Assembly (NCBI RefSeq): GCF_009829925.1
Contig: NZ_SNVJ01000021.1
Span: forward strand, 28,633-92,632
Origin: Teichococcus coralli
Lineage (GTDB): Bacteria; Pseudomonadota; Alphaproteobacteria; Acetobacterales; Acetobacteraceae
DNA length: 64,000 bases
Direction: 5' to 3'
Shown here piece by piece: positions 1-6,886 of this stretch. Position numbers and translations under genes: made by a program. Every line of letters begins with the position of its first letter. Within the stretch, counting starts at the first letter, position 1. The notes below the pieces were generated by a model, which was not told the origin of the DNA, made no database searches, and was given only the letters and a program-made list of their open reading frames with translations.

Positions 1-245
1 AAGACCATCGTCAGCCGGCCGCGCGCCGGCCGCAGCCCCTGCTCCAGCCAGCGCGCGAGCAGCAGCGCGCCGGCGAACTCGTTGCCATGCATCAGGCTGA
101 CCAGCACGACATGCGGGCCGGGCGCGGCGGCGGTGAAACTCCAGGCCCCTTCCAGCAGGTTGCCGCGCAGCCAGGGCCGCAGGTCCGGCACCGGAAGCTG
201 CACCGGGAAGTGCGGCAGGAAGTCCGGCGCCGCTGCCTCACTCAC
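1..245 (-). CDS. AstE/AspA-type succinylglutamate desuccinylase/aspartoacylase family protein, N-terminal part only
   Basis: This gene starts with GTG at 245 on the minus strand and runs off the left edge of the window, so only about 81 residues are present. The visible protein is hydrophilic with no signal peptide and contains SLMHGNEFAGALL at about residues 51-63. HGNE is the zinc-binding H-x-x-E motif at the N-terminus of the M14-like aspartoacylase/succinylglutamate desuccinylase family, which hydrolyses N-acyl amino acids. A GGGGGAG Shine-Dalgarno-like stretch lies about 10 bases upstream of the GTG, which supports the start. The exact substrate cannot be decided from this fragment. The next gene leftwards is outside the window. 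Confidence 0.7.
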   Translation of the reverse strand, partial: MSEAAAPDFLPHFPVQLPVPDLRPWLRGNLLEGAWSFTAAAPGPHVVLVSLMHGNEFAGALLLARWLEQGLRPARGRLTMV

Positions 246-392
246 GTCTGGACTCCCCCGCAACCAGGCCGCGATGCATGGCCCGCCCCCGGAGGCGCAT
301 CTCCCTGCGCCGCCACGGCCATCTCCCCGCTTGTCTCCCGGAAACACTCTATACGCGGGGGCGGGATGGGCAACCGCACGGCGGCGCGAGCG

Positions 393-1166
393 TCAGCCGG
401 GCTTTCCCGCCTGCCGCGCCCCGGCCACGAGCTGGCGCAACGTCGCCAGGTCCACCGCCCCCGGCACCAGCTTGCCGCCGACGATCAGCGCCGGCGTGCC
501 CTCGATCCCGAGGGCCTGGGCCAGCGCCACATGGTCCTGCAGGCGGGCCTTCAACGCCGGGTCCTGCATGTCGCGCTGCAGGCGGGGCCAGTCGAGCCCG
601 GCGCGCTGCGCCTCCGCCTGCAACGCCGCCTCGGTCGGCTCGCCGCGCAGCCGCATCAGCGCATCCTGCAGGGCCGCGTACTTGCCCTGCCGCTGCGCCG
701 CCAGCAGGGCGCGGCTGGCGAGCACGCTGTTGGGGCCGAGGATCGGCAGGTCCTTCATGACCACCCGCACCTGCGGGTCCTCGCGTAGCAGCGCCTCCAT
801 CGTGGGGTGCAGCGCCTTGCAGTAGCCGCAGCGGACGTCGAAGAACTCGACGATGGTGACGTTGCCGCGCGGGTTGCCCTTCACCGGATCGGCCGGGTCG
901 CGCAGCAGCTTCTCCTCGTGCGCGGCGATGGCGGCGCGCTGGCCGGCGCTGCGGTCGTCCTGCTCCGCCTGCTGCAGCGCCACCAGCGCGTCGCGCAGGA
1001 TGGAGGGGTCCTTGCGCAGCGCCTCCCGCAGGATACCCACCACCTCCTCCCGCTGCTGCGGGGAGAGTGCCTGCGGGGAGAGCGCTTGCGCGGCGAGCGG
1101 CGGCGCCGTGCCGAGCAGCAGGGCGGCGCCGAGGGCGAGCCGCGTCGCCTTGAACCGGGTTCGCAT
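393..1166 (-). CDS. Periplasmic DsbA-family thiol:disulfide oxidoreductase
   Basis: A secreted thioredoxin-fold protein of 257 residues. The N-terminus is a typical signal peptide (charged MRTRFK start, hydrophobic core, ending near APPLAAQA). An alpha-helical segment of about 70 residues precedes the DsbA-like domain, as in the ScsC/Com1-like group of alphaproteobacterial DsbA relatives. The redox motif CGYC is at about residues 113-116, preceded by VEFFDVR, and the cis-proline loop GTPALIV is at 223-229. The family oxidises or isomerises cysteines of exported proteins. A GTG one codon upstream (1169) could also start translation; ATG 1166 was preferred. A short in-frame duplication (LSPQALSPQ) follows the signal peptide. 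No dsbB-like partner is in the window. Confidence 0.85.
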   Translation of the reverse strand: MRTRFKATRLALGAALLLGTAPPLAAQALSPQALSPQQREEVVGILREALRKDPSILRDALVALQQAEQDDRSAGQRAAIAAHEEKLLRDPADPVKGNPRGNVTIVEFFDVRCGYCKALHPTMEALLREDPQVRVVMKDLPILGPNSVLASRALLAAQRQGKYAALQDALMRLRGEPTEAALQAEAQRAGLDWPRLQRDMQDPALKARLQDHVALAQALGIEGTPALIVGGKLVPGAVDLATLRQLVAGARQAGKPG

Positions 1167-1376
1167 CACGTCGTCTTCGTCTCCGTCGTTGGGCCCGTTC
1201 GGCTTCGCGCCGTTCCGGCATCGGGTTTCCCGGCCGCACCGCCTCGCGCGGATGCGGCGCCCGCGGCGCGGCCGGGCCTTCTCCGCCCGGGCCGTCCCCG
1301 CGCCGCGTCCGACGGATGCGAGGCGAAGCCGGCCTCGCGGTCAAGCGCCAAGCTGGCCTCCCGCTGCCGCGGGCAA

Positions 1377-1484
1377 TAGAGCAGATCCCGTTCCGACGGC
1401 ATCGTCGGGACGGGTGAAGATTCTCATCAAAACAAACGGCCTGAGCATTTCCCGTGAGCCAGAGCGAACGGAAAATGCTCTAGC
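1377..1484. mobile_element. 108-bp MITE-like element, copy 1
   Basis: This intergenic element matches 14318-14425 over all 108 bases with about 8 differences. Its ends are imperfect inverted repeats: TAGAGCA at the left and TGCTCTA at the right, with about 14 of 18 terminal positions matching. It folds as two hairpins. The first has arms 1387-1398 and 1403-1414 with a GCAT loop; the second has arms 1443-1455 and 1468-1480 with one mismatch. It contains no gene. The TA-bounded ends and the size resemble miniature elements mobilised by IS630/Tc1-type transposases, but that link is inference. It lies downstream of the decayed M48 gene at 1690-2060. Confidence 0.7.
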
Positions 1485-1689
1485 GTGGGCGTGCCGAACT
1501 CCACCATCACATGCGCATGTGCCGGCGATGCGCTCCTGAACAAAGGTCATCCGGCCCCGCGGGCGGCTCAGCGGTTGCTCCGACCCCCGCTCCGGCCATT
1601 GCCGGAGGGGAAGGTGGGGGAGGGTGGCCCGGCACGCCGCCGCCTCCGCGGCATGGCGGGCCGCATCGGCTCCAAGCTCCGTGCCAGAT

Positions 1690-2060
1690 GGCCGCCGGCC
1701 ATGGGACCGCTCTCCTGTGCCGGGCACGCCCGCCGGGTCCGCCGCCGAATCAGCCCGCCGGATCAGGCCCGTATGGATGAAGAGTCGGTTGCCGGTGGTG
1801 ACGAAGGCGTTTATGGCCCGGTTCTGGATCAGCGTAATGCGCACCCCCCTGTTCCGCGCCCCTGGATCCATCCTGGCGGCGCGGAGCGGAGGGTGCGGGA
1901 AGTCGCGGGTCATGCTTTCCGTCTCGGCGCCCCCGATCACCGGGACGCCGCAGCCGCCCTGGTTCCCTCGCCGGCCCCGCACGGCCCGGACGAGCAGCAA
2001 CGGAGTGAAGAACGCCAGCATGAGCAGCAGCGCGCGGAACAGGGCCGACAGGCTTCGCAT
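1690..2060 (-). pseudogene. Decayed M48-family (BepA-like) metalloprotease, frameshifted and truncated
   Basis: Reading the minus strand from ATG at 2060 gives a hydrophobic N-terminus (MRSLSALFRALLLMLAFF), then the highly typical M48 segments ITLIQNRAINAFVTTG and NRLFIHTGLIRRADSAA. Where intact relatives read AGVLAHETGH followed by AGGHLAR, this copy reads AGVPGTGERSH, and the AGGHLARS segment appears only in the neighbouring frame. A one-base shift near 1705-1720 has therefore destroyed the HExxH zinc motif. The rest of the domain (several hundred residues in BepA-like proteins) is missing. The original frame stays open by chance, but the sequence no longer resembles the family. Its start codon overlaps that of the plus-strand gene at 2059. 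Assignment is from motif memory. Confidence 0.75.
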
Positions 2061-3525
2061 GGCCGGCGGCCTAGCCCGGGGCGGGCGGAAGCGGCCATCA
2101 TCCTGGCCTGCTTTGCTGGCGGCCGGCTTTTTCGGCCTTTCCGGCTGCGGCACCGTCGGCAGCGCGGTGAACAGCGTGGTGGGCAGCAACGCGCCGCCCG
2201 AGGGGCAGCAGGGCCATGTGCGTGGCTTCCTCGGCGGCGTGGTGGCGGATGAACCGCGCGCCGCGCTGGTCGGCCGCGAGGTGCTCTCCGCCGGCGGCAC
2301 GGCGGTGGACGCGGCCGTGGCGGCCGGCTTCGCCATGGCGGTGACGCTGCCTTCCCGCACGGGGCTTGGCGGCGGCGGCGCCTGCCTGGTCTTCAACCGT
2401 GAGCGCGGCAGCACCGAGGCGGTGCTTTTTCCTGCCACCGCTCCCTCTCCGGCCGGGCCGGTGGGCGACCGGCCGGCGGCGGTGCCGATGCTGGCGCGCG
2501 GCCTCTTCGCCCTGCACACGCGCCTGCCGGGCCGCCCCTTCAACGAGCTGATGGCGCCCGCCGAGCAACTGGCCCGCTTCGGCGCCACCACCTCCCGCGC
2601 CCTGGCGCAGGACCTCGCGGCGGTGGCCGGGCCGCTGCTGGCCGATCCGCCGGCACGCGCCGTCTTCACCGGTCCCAACGGCCAGCCGCTGGCCGAGGGC
2701 GAGCAGCTTGTGCAGCCCGATCTCGGCGGCGCGCTTTCCGCGCTCCGCGTCGCCGGCGTGGGCGATCTCTACCAGGGCGCCATGGCGCGCCGCCTCGTGG
2801 AGCTTTCGGCCCGGGCCGGCGGCCCGTTGACGCTGGAGGACCTGCGCCCGGCCGTGCCCGTGGTGGCGAAGCCGCTGGAGATGCGGGTGGGCTCCGACCT
2901 GCTCGCCTTTCTGCCGCTGCCGGCCGATGGCGGGCTGGCCGGCGCCGCCGCCTTCCAGGCCCTGCAATCCGGCGCCGGCGTGGACGCGGCCTCGCAGCGC
3001 GGCCTTGCCGTCTCGCGCACCTGGCGCGAGCGCGGCGGAGAGGCCGCCAGCCTGCTCGCCAACCCGCCGCCGCTGGACGGGCCGGTGCCGGCCCTGCCGG
3101 CTTCGGCGAGCCTTGTCACGCTGGACAAGGACGGCAACGCCGCTTCCTGCGCCTTCACGCTGAACAACCTGTTCGGCACCGGGCGCGTGGTGCCGCAGCT
3201 TGGCTTCGTCATGGCCGCCGCGCCCAACCGCGGCCGCGTGGAGCCGCCGCTGCTCGCCGCCGCCCTCGCCTACAACGCCAACCTGCGCGCCTTCCGCTAT
3301 GCCGGGGCCGCCACCGGGCAGGGCGCGGCGCCGATCGCGCTGGCACTGCCGGCGGCGCGGGCGTTGCTGAACGGCTCCCCGGTCGCTGAGGCGGTGGCTG
3401 CCGTCCCCGCGCCGGGAAGCGCCAACGCCATCAGCTGCCCGCGCTACCTGCCGGGCAGTGAAAGCCGTTGCACCGCCGCCGCCGACCCTCGCGGCTTCGG
3501 GCTGGCGCTGATCGGCGGACAGTAA
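2059..3525 (+). CDS. Gamma-glutamyltransferase-like lipoprotein, probably catalytically inactive
   Basis: This is a 488-residue lipoprotein: basic start, hydrophobic stretch and lipobox LSGC around residues 27-30, so it is probably anchored to a membrane. The N-terminal domain is clearly GGT-like, with VLSAGGTAVDAAVAAGFAM and TGLGGGGACLVF at about 75-115. The C-terminal half has LDKDGNAASCAFTLNN followed by LFGTGRVVP, matching the start of the GGT small subunit. Two things are odd. The conserved Arg-x-x-Ala-Pro segment reads LFPATAP, without Arg. The position of the autocatalytic nucleophile Thr (TTHYS in E. coli) reads SASLV. The protein is also shorter than typical GGT (about 550-580). The ATG at 2059 was chosen because it yields a lipoprotein signal; an upstream ATG at about 2020 is possible. 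Activity is doubtful. Confidence 0.75.
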   Translation: MAGGLARGGRKRPSSWPALLAAGFFGLSGCGTVGSAVNSVVGSNAPPEGQQGHVRGFLGGVVADEPRAALVGREVLSAGGTAVDAAVAAGFAMAVTLPSRTGLGGGGACLVFNRERGSTEAVLFPATAPSPAGPVGDRPAAVPMLARGLFALHTRLPGRPFNELMAPAEQLARFGATTSRALAQDLAAVAGPLLADPPARAVFTGPNGQPLAEGEQLVQPDLGGALSALRVAGVGDLYQGAMARRLVELSARAGGPLTLEDLRPAVPVVAKPLEMRVGSDLLAFLPLPADGGLAGAAAFQALQSGAGVDAASQRGLAVSRTWRERGGEAASLLANPPPLDGPVPALPASASLVTLDKDGNAASCAFTLNNLFGTGRVVPQLGFVMAAAPNRGRVEPPLLAAALAYNANLRAFRYAGAATGQGAAPIALALPAARALLNGSPVAEAVAAVPAPGSANAISCPRYLPGSESRCTAAADPRGFGLALIGGQ

Positions 3526-3569
3526 AAAAAGTCCGGGGGAAGGAATTCCCCCGGGCCCCCGTCTTTTTT
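3524..3569. terminator. A/T-flanked hairpin, probable bidirectional intrinsic terminator
   Basis: Arms 3533-3541 (CCGGGGGAA) and 3546-3554 (TTCCCCCGG) form a perfect 9-bp stem around a GGAA loop. An A run lies upstream (3524-3530) and a T run downstream (3563-3569), so it can act on either strand. It begins at the stop codon of the GGT-like gene. It belongs to the repeated GGGGGA hairpin family seen at eight sites in the window. Confidence 0.7.
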
Positions 3570-3613
3570 CTCCGAGTTCCCCGTGCTGGTGGAACGCGCA
3601 GCGCCAAACTGAC

Positions 3614-3652
3614 AAAAAAAGAAGGGGGTTCGGGGGAATTCATCCCCCCGAC
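3614..3652. repeat. GGGGGA hairpin family member
   Basis: A run of seven A precedes arms 3630-3636 (TCGGGGG) and 3645-3651 (CCCCCGA) with an AATTCATC loop. It is the second hairpin of the same family between the GGT-like gene and the aminotransferase, ending about 25 bases before the latter's ATG. It may act as a terminator on the minus strand or shape the leader of the aminotransferase mRNA. Confidence 0.55.
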
Positions 3653-3675
3653 CTTGCCTTTCCGGGACGATCCCC

Positions 3676-4839
3676 ATGCTCAAGACCGGCCGAGGCGCCG
3701 AGGCGCCGCCCTTCCTGGTGATGGACGTCATCGCCGCCGCCAATGCCACCGCGCTGAGCCTGCCGCCCGGCGCGCCCGGCGTGCTGCGCATGGAGGTGGG
3801 CCAGCCCTCCACCGGCGCGCCGCGCGGTGCGGCCGAGGCGGCGGTCCGCGCCCTCCAGGCCGGCGCGCCGATGGGCTACACGGAGGCTTTCGGCCTGCGC
3901 TCCCTGCGCGAGCGCATCGCCCGCCATTCCGGGGAGAAATACGGCACCGCCGTCGCGGCGGAGCGGGTGGCGGTGACGGTGGGGGCCTCCGGGGCCTTTC
4001 CGCTCGCCTTCCTCGCGGCCTTCGACCCGGGCGACCGCGTCGCCATGGCGGCGCCCTACTACCCGCCCTATGCGAACATCCTGACCGCCCTCGGCATGGT
4101 GCCGCAGCAGCTGCCCTGCGACGCCACGACGCGGTTCCAGCCGACCATCGCCATGCTGGAGGCGCTGGACCCGCGGCCGGACGGGCTGATCGTCGCCTCG
4201 CCCTGCAACCCGGCCGGCACCATGCTTTCACCGGAGGAGCTGGCGGCGATCGCCCGCTGGTGCCACGAGCATGGGGTGCGGCTGATCTCCGACGAGATCT
4301 ATCACGGCCTCTCCTACGGGATGCCGGAAAGCACCGCCGCCGCCTTCAGCCCGAGCGCCGTGGTGGTCAACAGCTTCAGCAAGTATTTTTCGATGACAGG
4401 CTGGCGCATCGGCTGGCTGGTGCTGCCGGAGGACCTGGTCCGGCCGGTGGAGTGCCTGGCGCAGAACATGTTCATCAGCGCGCCGCACGTTTCCCAGGTG
4501 GCGGCGGAGGCCGCCTTCGACTGCACGGCGGAGCTGGAGGCCAACAAGGCCGCCTATCGCCGCAACCGCGACGCGCTGCTGGCCGGCCTGCCCGCCGCCG
4601 GCCTCGACCGGCTCGCCGAGGCGGACGGCGCCTTCTACCTCTGGGCCGATGTCAGCCACCTGACCAACGACAGCGTGGATTTCGCCGCGCGCATGTTGGC
4701 CGAGGCCGGCATCGCCGCCACGCCGGGCGTTGACTTCGACCCCGCCCGCGGCCGGCGCTTCATGCGCTTCTCCTATTGCGGCGCGGAGGCGGCGATGGCC
4801 GAGGCGCCGGAGCGGCTCCGCCGCTGGCTGCGGCGCTGA
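3676..4839 (+). CDS. PLP-dependent class I/II aminotransferase
   Basis: A cytoplasmic 387-residue fold-type I enzyme transferring amino groups between an amino acid and a 2-oxo acid. Visible landmarks are GYTEAFGLRSLRERIA (about 67-82), ASPCNPAGTMLSPEEL with the cofactor Asn at about 178, SDEIYHGLSYG with Asp206 and Tyr209, the PLP lysine K236 in NSFSKYFSMTGWRIGW, and the C-terminal FMRFSYC whose Arg would bind the substrate carboxylate. Length is normal for the aspartate aminotransferase subgroup (AAT-I gamma-like). Substrate cannot be read from sequence. The gene stands alone downstream of two GGGGGA hairpins. Confidence 0.9.
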   Translation: MLKTGRGAEAPPFLVMDVIAAANATALSLPPGAPGVLRMEVGQPSTGAPRGAAEAAVRALQAGAPMGYTEAFGLRSLRERIARHSGEKYGTAVAAERVAVTVGASGAFPLAFLAAFDPGDRVAMAAPYYPPYANILTALGMVPQQLPCDATTRFQPTIAMLEALDPRPDGLIVASPCNPAGTMLSPEELAAIARWCHEHGVRLISDEIYHGLSYGMPESTAAAFSPSAVVVNSFSKYFSMTGWRIGWLVLPEDLVRPVECLAQNMFISAPHVSQVAAEAAFDCTAELEANKAAYRRNRDALLAGLPAAGLDRLAEADGAFYLWADVSHLTNDSVDFAARMLAEAGIAATPGVDFDPARGRRFMRFSYCGAEAAMAEAPERLRRWLRR

Positions 4840-5243
4840 CGCGCCAGGGAAAGGCGCCGCGGCGGCTGCCGGTGGTCCGCCGCCGCCGATTGGCGGCGGC
4901 GCGACGCGGCTGCCGGAACTCCCCCAGGACTGGCCGCGCCGGACCGGTGGCACCATCGGCCCGCCGCTGATCCCGCGCTGCGCCCGGTGCGGGGGCGGGA
5001 GCCCGCAACCCTTGACCTGTCCGTTTGTTCACCCCGCGGGGCGGTGACCGGCCGCCCCGCGCCAGTTGGGGAGACGCATCATGATGACCATGGGCAGCGG
5101 CGGCCCACAGCGCCTGCCGGGCTTCCTCACGCGCCGGCACTTCCTGCGGCATTCGAGCGGCGGCATGATGGCGGCAGGGGCGATGACCACCACGCGCACA
5201 ACAAGGCCACCCGGTTCCGAAGCCGCGGAACGGCAGGCGCGCG
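4840..5243. other. 404-bp gap with no confident gene
   Basis: Between the aminotransferase and the convergent IalB-like gene there is GC-rich sequence with no strong coding signal up to about 5080. From 5081 a short frame with a twin-arginine-like N-terminus occurs and is listed separately. No terminator with a T run was recognised here. Confidence 0.5.
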
Positions 5244-5299
5244 CTACTGCGGCGAAAAGAAGAAGCGTTGCAGGCGCTGGATCATCTCGCGAAGGTTGA
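5081..5299 (+). pseudogene. Possible remnant of a twin-arginine (Tat) signal N-terminus
   Basis: After a GGGGAG Shine-Dalgarno-like sequence at about 5069-5074, ATG 5081 opens a frame reading PGFLTRRHFLRHSSGG followed by MMAAGAM. This has the twin-arginine, hydrophobic and Ala-Gly-Ala pattern of a Tat signal peptide. The following codons (TTTRTTRPPG onward) look like neither a mature domain nor an exported protein, and the frame runs antisense into the 3' end of the next gene. It may be a truncated oxidoreductase remnant or a chance frame. No function is proposed. Confidence 0.25.
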
Positions 5300-5870
5300 A
5301 GGCGGGCGGCGGGGTTTCGGCCTGCTCGGGCGGCACCTCGGCGCGGAAGGCGGTGAGCGCCGCCGCAGTCTGCGAAAGCGCCAGCTCGCGCGGCGGGGAC
5401 TCGGTCGTGGCGCTGCCGAAGCCGAGAACGCGCACCAGCACCTGTTCGGCCTTGGGCAGTTCCTCCGCGGCGCGGGCGGCATCCTCCGGGCGTGGCGCGC
5501 AGACCACCGACCTGCCCTCCAGCCCGCAGGGCATCTCGAACAGCGGGTTGGGCGGGAAGCGGAGCTGCGCCGTGCCGGCCAGCGCCAGCAATCCGCGCAG
5601 CGCGCCTTCCAGGTTGAGGTCACGCGCCGTCACCACCGGCACCAGCAGGCCTCGCCGTGGCGCGACCTCCAGCGCCAGGGCGGGCATGTGCTCCGTGGCA
5701 GGCTCCACCGGCTGCGCATGGGTCATGCGGCAGGTGGACTGGTCCGTCATGGGGTCGGCGGCGCAGTTCAGGATCCAGGGGCCGAACTGGTCGGGTGCCG
5801 CCTGCGCCGGCACGGCGGCCAGCAGCGCGAGGGCGGCGATCGTCGGCAGGGTGGTGGCGGTTGTGCGCAT
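5244..5870 (-). CDS. Secreted protein, distantly invasion-associated locus B (IalB)-like
   Basis: A 208-residue protein with a clear cleavable signal peptide (MRTTATTLPTIAALALLAAVPAQA). The mature part starts with APDQFGPWILNC and CRMTHAQ, resembling the beginning of IalB-family proteins, where a W-x-x-x-C segment is followed by a second Cys and Met. The middle contains FEMPCGLEGRSVVC, so there are four cysteines likely paired in the periplasm. A Pro/Glu-rich stretch and a short amphipathic C-terminus (LREMIQRLQRFFF) end it. ATG 5870 was preferred to TTG 5879. The gene diverges from the aldo/keto reductase across 35 bases that must hold both promoters. Family membership is tentative and the function unknown. 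Confidence 0.6.
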   Translation of the reverse strand: MRTTATTLPTIAALALLAAVPAQAAPDQFGPWILNCAADPMTDQSTCRMTHAQPVEPATEHMPALALEVAPRRGLLVPVVTARDLNLEGALRGLLALAGTAQLRFPPNPLFEMPCGLEGRSVVCAPRPEDAARAAEELPKAEQVLVRVLGFGSATTESPPRELALSQTAAALTAFRAEVPPEQAETPPPAFNLREMIQRLQRFFFSPQ

Positions 5871-5905
5871 GGGGCGCAAGATAAGAAGGGCATCGGGAGC
5901 TTGCC

Positions 5906-6736
5906 ATGAACACTGTCACCTTTCCGGATGAAACCAGCGTTCCCGCGCTCGGCCAGGGCACCTGGAAGATGGGCGAGCGAGGCTCCGACCGGGCCGCCGA
6001 GGCCCGCACGCTGCGACTCGGCCTCGATCTCGGCCTGACCCTGATCGACACGGCGGAGATGTATGCCGAGGGGGGCGCCGAGGAGGTGGTGGCCGAGGCG
6101 ATCGCGGGCCGGCGGGACGAGGTCTTCCTCGTCACCAAGGCCTATCCGCAGAACGCCTCCCGCAGCCGGCTGCCGGAGGCCTGCGAGCGCAGCCTGAAGC
6201 GGCTGCGAACGGATGTGATCGACCTCTACCTGCTGCACTGGCGCGGCAGCGTGCCGCTGGCCGAAACGGTGGAGGCGATGGAGAAACTGGTCCGTGACGG
6301 CAAGATCCGCCGCTGGGGCGTCTCCAACCTCGACGTGTCGGACCTGGAGGAGCTTGGCTCCACCCTTTCCGGCTGCGCCACCGATCAGGTGCTCTACAAC
6401 CTCGAAGCGCGTGGCGTGGAATTCGACCTGCTGCCTTTCGCGGCCAGGCTGAAGATGCCGGTCATGGCCTATTCCCCGGTGGGGCAGGGCGGCGACCTGT
6501 TGCGGCACCCGGCGCTGAAGCGGATCGCGGCGCGGCAGGGCATCTCGCCCGCGCAGGTGGCGCTGGCCTGGACGCTCCGCGGAGGCGGGGTGATCAGCAT
6601 CCCCAAGGCGTCCGACGAGGCGCATCTGCGCGAGAATGCCGACGTCTGGAAGGTGGTGCTGACGCCGGAGGACCTCGCCGAGTTCGACTCCGCCTTTCCG
6701 CCGCCCAAGCGCAAGCAGCCGCTGGAGATGCTCTAG
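5906..6736 (+). CDS. Aldo/keto reductase
   Basis: A 276-residue cytoplasmic NADPH-dependent (beta/alpha)8-barrel oxidoreductase reducing aldehydes or ketones. The catalytic tetrad is intact: D48 in LTLIDTAEMY, Y53, K78 in VFLVTKAYP and H111 in LYLLHWRGS. Further typical pieces are GKIRRWGVSNLDVSDLEEL (about 145-163), MAYSPVGQGG and the cofactor-binding C-terminal VISIPKASDEAHLRENADV. A GGGAG Shine-Dalgarno sequence precedes the ATG by about 7 bases. It resembles the YeaE/2,5-diketo-gluconate reductase-like branch, but the natural substrate is unknown. It is divergent from the IalB-like gene and is followed by 150 bases before the membrane-complex operon. Confidence 0.92.
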   Translation: MNTVTFPDETSVPALGQGTWKMGERGSDRAAEARTLRLGLDLGLTLIDTAEMYAEGGAEEVVAEAIAGRRDEVFLVTKAYPQNASRSRLPEACERSLKRLRTDVIDLYLLHWRGSVPLAETVEAMEKLVRDGKIRRWGVSNLDVSDLEELGSTLSGCATDQVLYNLEARGVEFDLLPFAARLKMPVMAYSPVGQGGDLLRHPALKRIAARQGISPAQVALAWTLRGGGVISIPKASDEAHLRENADVWKVVLTPEDLAEFDSAFPPPKRKQPLEML

Positions 6737-6886
6737 GCCGGGCGCGAGGATGAGCATCCGGCGGAGGCGGCGCTTCCGGCCTCGCTGCGCCGCAACCGCC
6801 GCCGGAACCGCGACGGGGCGTGGCCGGAACGCCGCTGACAGGATTGCGCCTTCCGGCCCGGCAGGGCTCTGCCTATCCTGCGCACC

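Noticed and set aside
1340..1700. Continuation of the M48 frame as a real fusion protein down to 1341
   Set aside because: The frame stays open but its sequence stops matching the family at the frameshift and then runs through the 108-bp element, so it is a chance open frame.
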